Of a stretch of DNA of 64,000 nt, positions 1 through 11,900 are shown one piece after another. The translations under genes and the position numbers were made by a program. Source of the stretch: Pegoplata infirma. Its lineage: Eukaryota; Arthropoda; Insecta; Diptera; Anthomyiidae. The stretch is taken from assembly GCA_963921195.1 (NCBI GenBank), contig OY992537.1:61430400-61494399 (forward strand), read 5' to 3'. Position 1 is the stretch's first letter, and every line of letters starts with the position of its first letter. Under the pieces are notes generated by a model. The model saw only the letters and a list, made by a program, of their open reading frames with translations, searched no databases and was not told the DNA's origin.

Positions 1-1050
1 TTTTTTTTATAGTTAGGTTGCGGCTGGTGAAAATCGCTAGATTTCCCGCTGCCCGCTAAATCACTTTTTTCCCCGCTAGACGGAAAATAAAAACGCTAGT
101 TTTAGCGGGAAAAACACCAAATTGGCAACAGTGATCATTTCTAAAAATCCATTTTTATATGATTTTTGTTTTTAATTAACTTGCATTTCATGGCTTAACT
201 TGAGGTGCAACACTGAATTGGGGATCATCGCCATAAATTTCAAAAATCAAATTTTTAATTGCAATTAAATCCTTAACAAGAGGTGCGAAAATACCAAAAT
301 CTGGGGATCATCGCTATTATTAATTTCGAAAATATCCTTTTCAATTGGAATTTGACTAGAGTTGCTAGAGCAAAAATAGCTAAAATTGGAAATCACCCCC
401 ATAAATTTCCAAAAATCTTTTTTTTTATATAATTTATTTCTAAATAACTTAATATGCATTTTATGGCTTAACTAAAGGTACTAGGACGAAAATAGCAGAA
501 ATTGGGAATTTAAAAAATTTTATACGATTGTTTTTCTAATAAAAAATCATTATTTTTTATTCAAAATAATTTTTCGTTTATAATATTTAAATTTGAGGTT
601 TGACCCAAAAGTGGTGACAAAATCGGGTAATAGCATTTCATTCCTCCTTATTTAGAACTTTAAAAATCGTTAACACGAAAATCCTAGCCGATCCTGTTTT
701 CGAGTTATTGCTAAATAATTACACTGTTTGACAACAAAAGTGAAATATTCAACTGATTCTTATTGATTTTGCTTTATGAATTTCCAAAATTAAATTTTTA
801 TGTTTTTTTTTTTTTGTTCTTAAAAACTTAAATTGCATTTAATGGCTTAACTAGATGTGCCAGAGCAAAAAAAGCAAAAATTGTGGATCATCGCTATAAA
901 TGTTCTTTAATCCGATCGTCAAATTTCGAAAAATCCAATTTTATATGAATTTTGTCTTAAAAACGTTACTTGCATTTGATGGCTTAACTAAAGTTGCTAT
1001 AGCAAAAATAGCTGAAATTTGGTATCATCGCTATAAATTTCTAAAAATCT
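1..1050. repeat. Diverged tandem repeat, unit about 140 bp
   Basis: Degenerate copies of one unit recur. Each has a phrase like 'ttgcatttcatggcttaact', then 'gcaaaaatagctgaaatt', then 'gatcatcgctataaattt' and a T-rich run. Copies are visible near 180, 270, 360, 445, 830 and 970, with an outlying copy at about 2060-2130. Copies differ by many substitutions and indels, so the array is old. The first 120 bases hold a different short repeat based on 'cccgctaga'. No coding potential is seen. Confidence 0.7.
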
Positions 1051-1860
1051 ATTTATACCCTACAACACTCTGTGGTACAGGGTATAATGAGTTTGTGCTG
1101 ATGTTTGTAACTACCCGAAATATTGGACCTACCTTCAAGCATACCGATCGACTCAGAATTACTTTTTGAATCGATTTAGCGATGTCCGTCCGTCCGTCTG
1201 TCCATCTATCGGTTTAAGCACGATACAGGTCGCAATTTTCAATCAATTGACTTGAAATTTGAAACTTAAGCATCTTTTGGCCCAAGGACGAAGCCTATTG
1301 AAATTGGAGAAAATCGGTACATGTTATGACCTAGCCCCCAAACAAACGTCTCCCTTTGGATTCGGCTTAAATGACTCTTATAACCGTCGTATAATAGATA
1401 TCGCTTTGAAATTTAGCAGGTAATCAAATTTTGTATGCAAAAATTACCATTCCAAATGAATCGGGTCAGTCCTTCTGGTATTCCCTATACAAACCACCCT
1501 CCCGATATTCACATAATTCCCTCAAAATTCATAAAAACTTAAATATTTGATAAAAATTTTATTTTTAGGTTTTAAACGTGTAGTTAAGTAACCTTATCAA
1601 ATCGGAATATAGTTGGACCATTTTTGGTCTTAGTCCCCCATATAAAAATTTGGACCGATATTCAGTTAAATCGGTCAATTGACAAAAAATAAACCAATTC
1701 CACTAAAATTTGTCCTGCGTGTGTTTTCTACACTAAATAAAGATATAACAACGACAGATCCAATCGGTCCATGTTTGGACTTGGGACCCATTTTCCGGTA
1801 AACACTGGTGTATGGTATCATATGGTCGGTCTTGACCGATTATAACATTCTTACTTGTTT
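1050..1860. repeat. Dispersed (GTCC)n-containing repeat fragment
   Basis: It starts with 'tataccctacaacactctg', carries a 'gtccgtccgtctgtcc' run near 1185, and ends near 'ttgaccgattataacattc'. The same body plan (TATACCCTCCA start, 'cgaaatattggtc', GTCC/GACG run, 'atcgctaga') recurs near 5740, 6909, 11190, 29780, 31810, 52430 and 59990. It resembles dipteran mini-me-type dispersed repeats; that family name is an inference from memory. The short open frame at 900-1169 falls inside it and is not a gene. Confidence 0.6.
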
Positions 1861-1884
1861 TATATCCACTTTTTCTAAAGTGCG

Positions 1885-2045
1885 TATGATACTTGCTTGT
1901 TTCAAGTTACTTGTTGCTGCATTTATTAGGGTTTTTCTATAAAAATTTCGATAACTTCAACCAAAAATTTTGAATTTATCGAAATTCCCATAGAAAACCC
2001 CTAATAAATGCAGCAACAAGTAACTTGAAAAAAGCAAGTATCATA
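1885..2045. mobile_element. Palindromic miniature element (copy 1)
   Basis: A 161-bp inverted repeat. It begins TATGATACTTGC and ends GCAAGTATCATA, and the arms share 'aagttacttgttgctgcatt' and 'tattagggtttttct'. The pair folds into an almost complete hairpin. A second, more diverged copy lies at 63605-63755. No protein is encoded. The ends suggest a small TA-type or related miniature element, but the superfamily is unresolved. Confidence 0.8.
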
Positions 2046-2366
2046 AAGGCATAAAAAAAATACTGTACTTGCATTTTAAGGCTTAACCAGCTAAAATTTA
2101 GCATCATTACTAAAAATTTCTAAAAATCCATTTTTATATATTTTTCTCAAAGCTTCTTCTCAAATGGGAAAGCTTGATCAATCCCCACATTTTCAACTGC
2201 CGAATCTGTTATTTTCACAATTAGGTGTGATCTGGCATCACTTTTTCTATTTTTATTGTGAATGAATCCATTGTTTACAAGGTTTTGCAGTCTATATTTT
2301 TTGCATTGTGCTAAAAAAATTATTTTTTTGTTTAATATTTTATTTACTCTATCAGAGTTATAAATA

Positions 2367-4016
2367 ATGGATCCTTTAATATCCGTCAAAGTACCGGCCG
2401 TACAATTTGAATCGAATAAAGATTTCCAAACTAAAGGTTTGTTGTACGAAGGTGACAGTGGTTTCCTGCGGTATCGCCACAAGTTTATACACCCAAAAGG
2501 AGACTCTCAAGCCAATCGAGAAATACTGACCACTTTGTTAGCAACTCAAGGTGACAATAGCAGTGATTACGTTGAAAAATTGATTGCAGAAGATATTTCC
2601 TATAGAGATTTGGCTTCATTAAATGAACAAGATTTGGAATTGATGGGATTCACTAGACCAAAACAAAGGGAAGAACTGTTGGCTTTCTTTGCTCAGTTAC
2701 CCAATCAAGATCCTTCATATGAACAGTAAGTTATGTAAGATATTAAATACAGAATTTGTTTGAGTATTAGTTTCATATTTTTCAAGGATTTGCCAACTGA
2801 AGGAAGCTTTAATTTACAATTGCCAAATTATTAATAATGCCAGTAATCATTTGGAATCAATGCGTTCAGCTTTAGTAGCTGCTAATTATAAATTACAAAT
2901 TATGCCACCCGATGATGTTATTGTAGGAGAAAAATCATTTGCTAGTCGTTTTGTTTTAGAGGCACTCAATGAACTTTGTGGTGTTACGGATGATATTGAT
3001 AAAGAGATTTTGGAAATTGAGGAGGTAAGTTATATGTATCATCTTTACATTATATGGTTGGGGTTTCATGACAATTTAAGTTAAGGACATGAGGTCGTCA
3101 GCCTCAAGACCCTTTTGTCTGGTATTTGTACTGCCAATTATAGCCTTCAGACAGGCTTATATGTGTTTGGTTCCTGCGCCTTTGATGCCAACTAGTATTT
3201 TCACCTCCGCCGTTGTGGATTATTCCTAGCTTCAGTGCTCACCTTCGACCTTACCGGCAAGGTTGGCCCTACCAGTAGGTATTTTGCTGGCATCGCTCTC
3301 TGGGTCCTTGCACCTACTGAGCGTTTTCATCGCGACAAAGTGAGAATCCGTCGACAAAATGTGAATCTTGCTCTATACTCCGTATTTTCCGTATTGTGGG
3401 AAAATTTATGAACAAATTTTGCAAGGATACCTTAAGTTGTTACGTTTTTTACCACAATTCATGTTCGAATTTTTGTATGGGAAAAATATTTAAAAAACCA
3501 CGGTTTTGGTCCAAAGATGCTGATTTTCCTTGTATGTTCTTGTTCAATTTTCTTTTTTTACAAAATAAAGTTTAAAAATTTAGGAAATCTTGCGTAGATT
3601 ATAAAAAAAATATTTTTAAGTCTTAAACAACAGAATTTTGGTCCACAGATGCTGATTTTACATAACATACTCCACATTTTAAAACTTTTGAGACAAATTT
3701 TGTCAAAAGTTTAACATGTTTAACAATAAGCATCCTAGGTCCAAAATCGCGATTTTGAAACTTTTTAAATATGCCTATAGGACACCTAAAATTTTTCGCA
3801 TCTTTTAATACTCTTCCTCGCCTTGACTTTTACATTTATATTTATCTTTTTTTAATTTAGATTATTTTCGATAAAATACAGTCATCTGAAAATGCAGCTC
3901 TTACCGCTCCTAAGAAATCGAAAAACTACTTTTATATGACCACCTGCTTGGTATTGGGATCTCTGTCATCAATTGGTGCTTTGTTGGCTCTATACTATTG
4001 GAAGTTTAAAAAATAA
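2367..4016 (+). CDS. daed: SAM-domain, tail-anchored mitochondrial protein, Daedalus-like
   Basis: Three exons join to 250 residues: 2367-2725, 2787-3024 and 3861-4016, with GTAAGT-type donors and pyrimidine-AG acceptors in frame. An in-frame TAA at 2361-2363 supports the ATG at 2367. Residues about 50-112 form a SAM domain (core 'EDISYRDLASLNEQDLELMG'). Residues 120-198 look helical. Residues about 224-246 form one hydrophobic segment between lysines (KKSK before, KFKK at the end), a typical tail anchor. In Drosophila, Daed and Gasz are SAM-containing outer-membrane proteins that recruit Armitage to mitochondria for piRNA biogenesis. The absence of ankyrin repeats and the short length favour Daed over Gasz. 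AATAAA signals lie at 4132 and 4136. Intron 2 carries a retroelement-like insert. The gene structure is secure; the name is an inference from architecture. Confidence 0.7.
3085..3360. mobile_element. GC-rich retroelement-like fragment in intron 2 of the daed-like gene
   Basis: This block is markedly richer in G+C than its surroundings ('cttaccggcaaggttggccc', 'ccagtaggtattttgctggc') and sits between AT-rich intron sequence. It has no open frame of note. Composition and abrupt edges suggest the untranslated end of a LINE-type element, but no diagnostic domain is visible. Confidence 0.35.
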
Positions 4017-4141
4017 TTGAAAAATTGTTACCTGAAAGCATTTTCTAGTTTTGTTCGTTAATTCCAAACAGTACAAAAAACATATGCAGGCACCTGTGTT
4101 AAATTAGTATTAAGCTTTGAATTCTCAAAAAAATAAATAAA

Positions 4142-4940
4142 AGAACTTTAATTTACCTCATAAAAAATTTAAATATTTAAAAAGATCTATAGTTTGTTTT
4201 TAATAGAGTTTTTTTACAATAACAGGCATGTCACATTAGAGCAGCATAATTTCAACTTTTGATTTTCCCAAGTGTCCGAGCAAATGTTTGTTGTCCTAGA
4301 CCTAAAATTTATGTGTCACACATTTGAGGCCATTCGTATTAAATTACTCTTGGCGCCCGGCGATCGCAATTTTGAATTTTTGAAAATTAAAAAAAAAAAT
4401 AGATATGTCTTGTGATATTTTATATTTTGATGAGCTGAACTATTCAAAATTAGCCGAAAAAAATCGACTTATTCCCACGTTTAAGAAATTTTTTGAAAAA
4501 AAAGTTTTTTCCTTAACCCTTTTATAGAGCTTGAGATGAACTTTATTAAATTAAATTAATTTGAGCGAAATCCAATATCATATTTGTTAATTTTAACAAA
4601 TATTTTAATGTTTTGGATTTATGGAGAACTTTTGGAAAATTCAAAACTTTGATCTCACGGTTTTAAGTGACCTAATTTGGTTCAAATTAAGTTTAAATAA
4701 GATTTTAAACTCTGTTTAAGCTCTGTGAAAGCAACAAAATGAGAATTAAAAATAAATAAATCTTGAATTGGCGATGTCACGAAAACCTTTTGACCTATTC
4801 AAGAAATTATTTTAATTTTTCAAAAATCATAATTTTTTTGTGAAAAATTTGTAAAACTCAAAAACATTTAATGAAGTGTTCAACGCGTTTAAATGATAGG
4901 ATTTGGATCAAATTAAGTTTAAATTCAAGGTTGTCTAAAG
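4142..4940. other. Intergenic AT-rich sequence with old repeat remnants
   Basis: No gene is seen. Phrases such as 'catagagcttgagatgaact' and 'aaatcgacttattcccacgt' recur near 11500, 39700 and 42160, so this is a diverged member of the dispersed repeat that also occurs in those places. Confidence 0.5.
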
Positions 4941-5694
4941 CAGAGCTTCGAAGGATTTCATTCCTTTATTCGATTTGTCAATCTGAATGAAAATTTAGTG
5001 ATTGCATTCCCCAATCACATTTTCGCGAATTGAATGAATTCACTTTAGACTCATTCGATTTATAAATATCGAATGCATTCGATTTATTTTTCATTCGATT
5101 TTCAAAAATCGAATGCATTCGATTTTTTTTCATTCGACTTTTAAAAATCGAATGCATTCAATTGCGAATGCAATCGATTTTCTTTTCATTCATTTTGAAA
5201 AATCGAATGGCTTATTCATTCATTGCATAAAAGACTTAAAAGACTAACCAAGATAGAGCAAAACGGAGCCAATTTTTTTGTCCATAGTATCGCCAACACG
5301 TTTCACATTTTTTGTCGTATAGGCAGTTAATATGTGCATTTTTAAAATTTTTGGGAACACCAATTATTTTAGATTCAAAATTAGAGCCCAGTAGGGTCAT
5401 CGTATGTAAAGAGAGTCGGCGGTACTATGGACCAAAATTTGGCTCCGTTTTGGTCTATCTATTTAAAAAATCGATTGCATTTGCAGTGGAATGATAAAAA
5501 ATCGAATGCATTCGATTTTGCTAAATCGAATTAACAAGAAATCGAATGCATTCATTTTTTTCCATTCGATCGAATGAATTCCAAGGACTGCATTCATTAT
5601 TGATTTATGAAATCGATTGCATTCACTGACTATGAAAATGGAATGGATTTTTTTGAGAATTCATTTGAAAAGGATTTCATTCTTCGAAGCTCTG
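4941..5694. mobile_element. Non-autonomous hAT-type element, CAGAGCTTCGAAG family, copy A
   Basis: It begins CAGAGCTTCGAAGGATTTC and ends CTTCGAAGCTCTG, giving 13-bp perfect terminal inverted repeats. It is flanked by a perfect 8-bp duplication, GTCTAAAG, at 4933-4940 and 5695-5702. Eight-base duplications and a CAG start are hallmarks of hAT transposons. The 754-bp interior has no transposase; it is built of short palindromes such as 'cgattttcaaaaatcg' and an inner inverted repeat containing 'gatagagcaaaacggag'. Copies B and C lie at 12806-13525 and 13537-14294. Confidence 0.9.
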
Positions 5695-6155
5695 GTCTAA
5701 AGCTCTATGAAAGGGTCAAGGGAAAATAATTTTGAGGGGTTTTTTTATATACTTTATGGTGTCATAGACCAATATTTCGAGGTGTCTGCTTAAATATACC
5801 CTCTATCACTAAAGTGAAGGTTATACAAAAATATTTCCTGAAATTAGTGTAAAATCTCTCCAAATTTAATCTGTCAACAATTCGAAGTGGAAATCCCCAT
5901 TTTGAGGACAAATCCCTTTATCTGGCATCTCTAAGTATTTTAAGCGAAAAGCTTTTTTCTTAAATAAATTTGCATGGTCACCCTAAACAATTATTTGCAA
6001 AAAAAAAAAACAAAGAAAGTAATTTCCCACCGTAGAAAAAAGCCGGCATTTTATTTTCACAGAAAATCAAAAATAAAATTACCTTTTAATTAAAATAAAT
6101 AGTTTATTATTCCTTTTCTCAAGTGATAATAGATCTCAATAATATAATAAGCAAC

Positions 6156-8783
6156 ATGTCTATTTGGATGCCTTTGGAATCAAATCCCGATGTAAGTTAA
6201 CCTTAAAAAAATATTAATATGTAAAAAACAACGACGCCTCCATGTCCGAATAGGAGTGGGGTATTTGTGAGTCATATTTTATGTACATGTATAATTAAAA
6301 TGATTCCTTACATATATTTTTTGTTAAGGTATTAACCAAATACATACATAAATTGGGTGTATCCAACGAATGGGCACTAACCGATGTTGTCGGTTTGGAA
6401 CCCGAAATGTTGGAATGGATACCAAAACCGGTGAAAGCAATTATCCTATTGTTTCCATGCTCGGATACTGTAAGTAATTTAAAATATATTAAAAAATAAA
6501 GGTCTTATAAAATAAATTGTTTTTCCTAAGTATGAAAAACATCGTGCTGAAGAACATGAACGTTTATCTGGTAAATCTCAAGATCATCCCAAATCATTGT
6601 TTTATATGCGTCAGTTTACCCATAATGCCTGTGGCACGGTGGCTCTTATCCATAGTTTAGCCAATAATAAGGAGTATGTAGAAATAGTAATACTTATAAG
6701 GCAGGACCATTTTTTCATTAATTTTTGTAAAATTTTCAGCATAACTTTAAATGATGGAGCATTGAAAAAGTTTTTGGAAACTGCTAAGGATTTGACACCC
6801 GAAGATAGAGGCAAAGCTTTGGAAAAAGATGAGGCTATGACTGAAGATCATCAGGCTTTAGCTCAGGTATGTTTTAGTTTAAAAGTATTTACTTATGAAA
6901 AAATAATTTGTATACCCTCCAACCACAGTATGGGGGTATACTCACTTTGTCATTCCGTTTCTAACGCATCAAAATATCATAAGTCATTCTATGAATATCT
7001 AGCCTCCTGAAGTTTGGCTAATGGTCCTAGGCAGGTTAAGTAAATGGGCAAAATCAGACCAGGGGGAAAACTTCCCTTTTAAAGAGCTAGACCAACCTAT
7101 AAAAAACACCATATTTTTTACGTGTTTTTTGCATTTTTGTTTAAGAAATGAAACATATTTATGCTAGAAACATATTTATGCTAGAAAAAGTTCAAAGTCC
7201 TTTACTTGGACCCGGGGGATTAGAAAATGTATTTTTTTCGGCCCGCCTACTTTTGAGGGCGTGCATATTAAACAAATAGTATAAATAATGATAAAATTGT
7301 ATAACTTTAGTGCAAAAAGCATAATAAGTAAATTAGAAAACGTTTTTTCCGAAAGGGGTGTCCCCTATAACATATGACAAAGAAAAAAATGCGCCTGTAA
7401 TTATTTTATTTTTTCAACATGTTGGATCAACGGTTATCAAACAGTGTGTCGCGAGGTTAAGTAATGTAAAGTAACATCATGCATACCTTTACATTTTTAA
7501 AATGTAACAATTTTTTTGTAATTGTTGTGTCACTCTTACGGATATCAAAGAATCCAGGACCGTGTGAATCTTCCCATGGTCCGTACTATATGCATCTTGA
7601 TTTTTATTTTCCTTGGTCATTGGGGGTCTTAAAATTAGTTAAAATTTAAAACAAAAAATAATAATTTTCTCCAATACCATGTTTCATCTAATTCTCCATT
7701 CACAGTAAAAAAATTTGGGCTTTAGGATACTTGATACTAATGGCTTGGCAATTTTTTGCTTCATAGCTATTTAGAGGGATTCAAAATTGGCTAAAATGTT
7801 AGAAAACGCAAATGTGCCACACCCATTTTTCTTTCAATTTTCCGACCACAGTCCAAACAGTTTAGATCCATCGCTTGTACTATATTTTTGTCAATTTTCA
7901 GCTTCCTTACACAATAGGAGGTCTTTAAACAAGGTTTTCCTACCCCAATATTTTTAGTAGGTTGCGAAAAATTTGAAATATTGAAAATGTGTGGCGAAGT
8001 CATAGTTACCCAGCAAAATTTTCTGTTCCCAATAATCGGTTCCAGAACGCATCATTTTACCCTGCAACCGATTCTACTTAACATTCCAGAATCAATAGAG
8101 GTATTCAGAGTCTTGTTGCCACCCCTGGCAATGTAGCAAAAGAGTACTTCTTTCAAAAAATACATGTATTTTTAAAAGTAGTTTTGAAAAGTGCTCTTTT
8201 ACCACCAGTGCCAGGGCTGGCAAGCAAGACTCTGAATACCTCTTATGATTTTTGTTTGAAATTGTCCCAAAAGTAATCGTTTTTTAGAGCAAGTAGTTTT
8301 TTTGAAAAATAATTTTACATAGAAAATTTTGTTGTGATTACCATAGAATACATTCAAGAATCTGTTGAACCAGGAATTTGTTCCTGGGTAGTGAGAAGCC
8401 CTGTGTTAAAGGGTATAAAAAAGTGGAGTGTATAAAAGACACAAACGAATTTAACACTCTCACTTGTTTATTTTTTTATCGATAAATTCCACATTTTCTT
8501 GTACCTAATGCGCTTTAAATTATTTAATTCCAAAAAAAAAAATTAGGAAGGTCAAACTGCTGCTAATCCCGAAGAAAAAGTCTATCATCATTTCATAGCA
8601 CTGGTCAATATTGATGGTAATCTCTATGAGTTAGATGGACGTAAATCCTTTCCCGTCAAACATGGCGCAACAAATGACGAGACTTTTGTACAAGATGCCG
8701 CTAAAGTTTGCAAAGAATTTATGGCTCGCGATCCTGAGGAATTACGTTTTACTGTCATGGCTTTGGCTGCAAATCAAAATTAA
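6156..8783 (+). CDS. Uch: Ubiquitin carboxyl-terminal hydrolase (UCH-L1/L3 type)
   Basis: Five exons join in frame to 227 residues: 6156-6191, 6329-6469, 6531-6673, 6740-6866 and 8547-8783. The product is a peptidase C12 cysteine protease that hydrolyses small adducts and peptides from the C-terminus of ubiquitin. The catalytic machinery is complete: oxyanion Gln87, nucleophile Cys93 in '[10 protein letters not shown]', His164 in 'YHHFIALV' and Asp179 in 'YELDGRK'. The crossover loop lies about residues 137-160. Length matches the family; there is no C-terminal extension as in UCH37/BAP1. Intron 4 (6867-8546) is swollen by a dispersed repeat and a nested miniature element. An AATAAA signal is at 8946-8951. 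The 3' end converges on the CINP-like gene, with only 188 bp between stop codons. Confidence 0.96.
6909..7260. repeat. Dispersed TATACCCTCCA-type repeat in Uch intron 4
   Basis: It begins 'tataccctccaaccacagta' and contains 'gcatcaaaatatcataagtc', 'caaaatcagaccaggggga' and 'cccttttaaagagctag', matching the block at 31810-32270 and, in reverse orientation, 60180-60300. It is a diverged dispersed repeat with no coding capacity. The apparent reading frame running into it from exon 4 is intron read-through. Confidence 0.6.
8010..8389. mobile_element. Miniature element in Uch intron 4 with a second element inside
   Basis: It begins 'tacccagcaaaattttctg' and ends 'aggaatttgttcctgggta', an inverted repeat of about 20 bp. 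A nested palindrome spans 8099-8242: it starts GAGGTATTCAGAGTCTTG and ends CAAGACTCTGAATACCTC. An uninterrupted relative at 57133-57307, 3' of papi, shows the empty site ('aaaatcaatgactattgttt'), which confirms that the inner element is a later insertion. Confidence 0.75.
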
Positions 8784-8825
8784 TGATATTTTTTGATATT
8801 TCTTAAAGCGTTGCTTGAATGCATT

Positions 8826-8831
8826 TTTATT
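8826..8831 (-). terminator. Putative poly(A) signal of the CINP-like gene
   Basis: The minus strand reads AATAAA here, 141-146 bases past the stop codon of the CINP-like gene and inside the Uch 3' UTR. If it is used, the two convergent mRNAs overlap by roughly 150 bases, because the Uch signal lies at 8946-8951. Confidence 0.4.
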
Positions 8832-8971
8832 ATTTTTTTTTTTTTAATTTTATATAAACGAGATTTTGATAATCTCTAATGAATTGCTTAAATGCTATAT
8901 GCTTTAATTTTAGTTTTGTGTCTAAATTAACATTTGTAATTATTAAATAAAAATTAATACTTCATTCTTAA

Positions 8972-11900
8972 TTACTTTTTAAGATTTATTTCTTCTTTAA
9001 AAAATGCAAACAATAACTTTACATAAGAATCAACATATTGTGGATATTCCCAAGCAGATGAGCAACGTATTAAGTCAGATCTAGTTAGACAATGCGGTAA
9101 GTTCTCTGAAATTATAGAAAGTTTTTAGATAAAATAGGAAGTTAGGGATATTAAAGATTAACCTTTGAATTCATAAAAGTTTAAAGAGTCTTATAAGAGG
9201 TTTATAAAACAAATTTTTAATGAAAATGAAATTTTTATGAATTTGGACATAAGGCTATTTTTCATAATACATATTGTAGATTTATTTGACAGATATTAAT
9301 GCAAAAAATAATTGTGGCGAAAAAAAACGTTTGTGTAAAAACAATAATTTAGGACTTGTTTGATTCTGTTCACACGTTTTTCCAGCCGCTGCACAGTGGG
9401 AAAAATTGCCAATCTAGCGGGAAATAATTCAAAATATAACTAACAGATTTTAACAAAGTTTTAATGCGATTTTAAAGCGGGATAGTGACTGCACTTAAAA
9501 CCGTAAAGAACTTAAAATTTAGTTAACCCGTTAGGGAAATACACACTATCAAATGTAGACAATTTATTGGGCTATCACAGTTAATTGTTTATAATAGTAA
9601 ACTTGTCATTGCCGTGTATCGGAAAGGGTAAGCCGTTACCCACCAAGTGTTTGATTTCTTTTAAAGGGTGCTATTAGGTATATTATGTATAAATTTCCTT
9701 ACGTTATCTGTTTTGCGAAGGCTCCCTCGTAACGAATTACATAAACAATATTTTTTTTTAACTTGTTTAAATTCTTATGGAGCTACAAAAAAAACGCTGC
9801 CAGATGCTGCTTAATCTTTAATTATAGATTATTCTACATATAATGAAATATTACTATTCAAAAAATTAGCTGCGTAGGCCTGCGTAGCGATTTTTTAAAA
9901 TTATTTTTGTAATTTTAGTCTTTCAATAATTATAATTCTAAAGCTAGGCAGCGATGAACGCGACTCACATATATGTTGAGAATCGCGAAGGATTGTTAGT
10001 AATTTGTTTTTAACATAGTAGAGCGTCGAAATCTTGAAAAAAGTTCGTGCTGAATTAAGATTATTTTTGATTTTATGATTTTTAAATTTCCGATTTAATT
10101 CGCATTCAGTTTGTGAAAAAATTCTTAATAAAAATATTATTATAAACAATAATAAATTTAATAATATCATTTGAATTGGTTAATAAACTCTTTAGTTTTT
10201 TTAAATTTGTTTGACATGTCATTTTAACAGAGAGAGATATTTGAAGTTTGGCGTAAATGCGACAGTGCTTCTGATCGGAACTCAACAGTTATCAATTTTA
10301 TTTTGTCCAAACTTGGAAATAACATCTGCAACGAGAATGATAGCTATAAAAAACTAACTGTAAGTGTGCGAGATTTATGTAGTAAATTTAAATGTAGATG
10401 GGCCAGTGTTTCTCTCAATTTATATAGTTTCGAAAATCATTACAATATATGGTTGAATGAAAATATAGATTTTCTAGTAGAAGACGAAGAACCAGGACCG
10501 TCACAACCTCGAGGGCGTCCATTAAAGACTTTTTTGGAAACGACAAAAAAATCCAAGAGGAGTCGTGTTTCGGATCTTGTACAAAATAACATCAAGGAAT
10601 AATTATTGGTCGCCTACGAAAGTAAGTCTGTACAAATCTGGAAAGAGAGATGCAGCCAATTATTAGATGAAATTAAAAAAACACCAAAAAGGGCTACAAA
10701 GATGAAAAAAGCCGTATTTTACCCCTCTGAAGCACCGACATAATACACACCAGAAGAGGCAATGGCACTATACATTGACAAAAGGTTAACAAAAAATTCG
10801 TATATGCTTATGCAATCAGGTGCTAAGACTCCTATTTTAGTTATATGCTGGATGTAGGGTATATGTCCAAATGTTATCAGATTTCACTTACAATATTTGA
10901 TAACCCCATTTACTTTTCAAAAAGTAAGTATAAAATTCTTATTTTAAACATAATTTTCCACAGCTAACAGGTACAAAGGAAAAATACTCCTGAGGTAGTC
11001 GTATATAACACCTTTTGGGGCACCCTGTATTGAAAAACAGTTTCTTATTATTCAATATACAAAAAGCTTATATCCTTAGCTATAAAATCTCCAAGTATTG
11101 TTATCGGATCAGACCAATAGTTTAGAAGATATGATTTTTTTCCTGCCAGATTGGTGTTTTTTCCCACTGTGCGCTGAACTAAAGCATATTGTATTTTTAG
11201 GTTATGTGGAATTTACGAAAATTTTCAAGGCTTTTTTACATTTTGATTCATAATTTTTGAACCGCTGAAACGATATCGCTCAAATGCAATACCAAACTTC
11301 TCGGGGCAACAACAAATAAATATGTAAAAGTTCAATCATAATCGTGTAATATTTTGACCATGTGTAAAATCGATCACTGATATTGTTTAAATGCACTGAA
11401 CATAAATATCAAAAAAATAAAATTAAAATATGTCGAACTATTTCGAGATATTGCTATTAAAAATGTGCAAAACAGCGCCTTTTCCAACATTCAAGAAATT
11501 TTGTAAAAAAAATTCAAAATTTCTTTCCCTTACCATTCATAGAACTTGAGATCATCTTTTATTTAAACTTAATTTAAGTTAAATCGAATCGTTTTAATCC
11601 GTGGCGCCCTAAAAAATCTAGAATCGGTTGAACAGTTTTCTGGATATCGCTATTTGAATTTTGCCAAATAAAATTGCCAAAAATGGCGGTTTTTCCAACG
11701 TTCAAGAAATTTTTTCAAAGACCCTTTCATAAATCTACAGGCAAACTTTCATTTAAACTTAATTAGGGCCAAATCATATCATTTTAACCCGTGCAGCCTT
11801 TTGATAAGTTTTAAGTTTTCTAAAAATCCAAATTATGGGCATTAAGGGTTAAAATTATCGGGTTTGAGTCAAATTTTTTTTGACTGAATTAAAGTTTAAA

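Noticed and set aside
2147..2482. Minus-strand frame covering the start of the daed-like gene
   Set aside because: Antisense to exon 1 and running into upstream repeat; no domain or splice evidence.
2367..4016. Assignment as Gasz
   Set aside because: Gasz proteins carry N-terminal ankyrin repeats. This product has an in-frame stop just before its ATG and no ankyrin repeat, so Daed fits better, though not proven.
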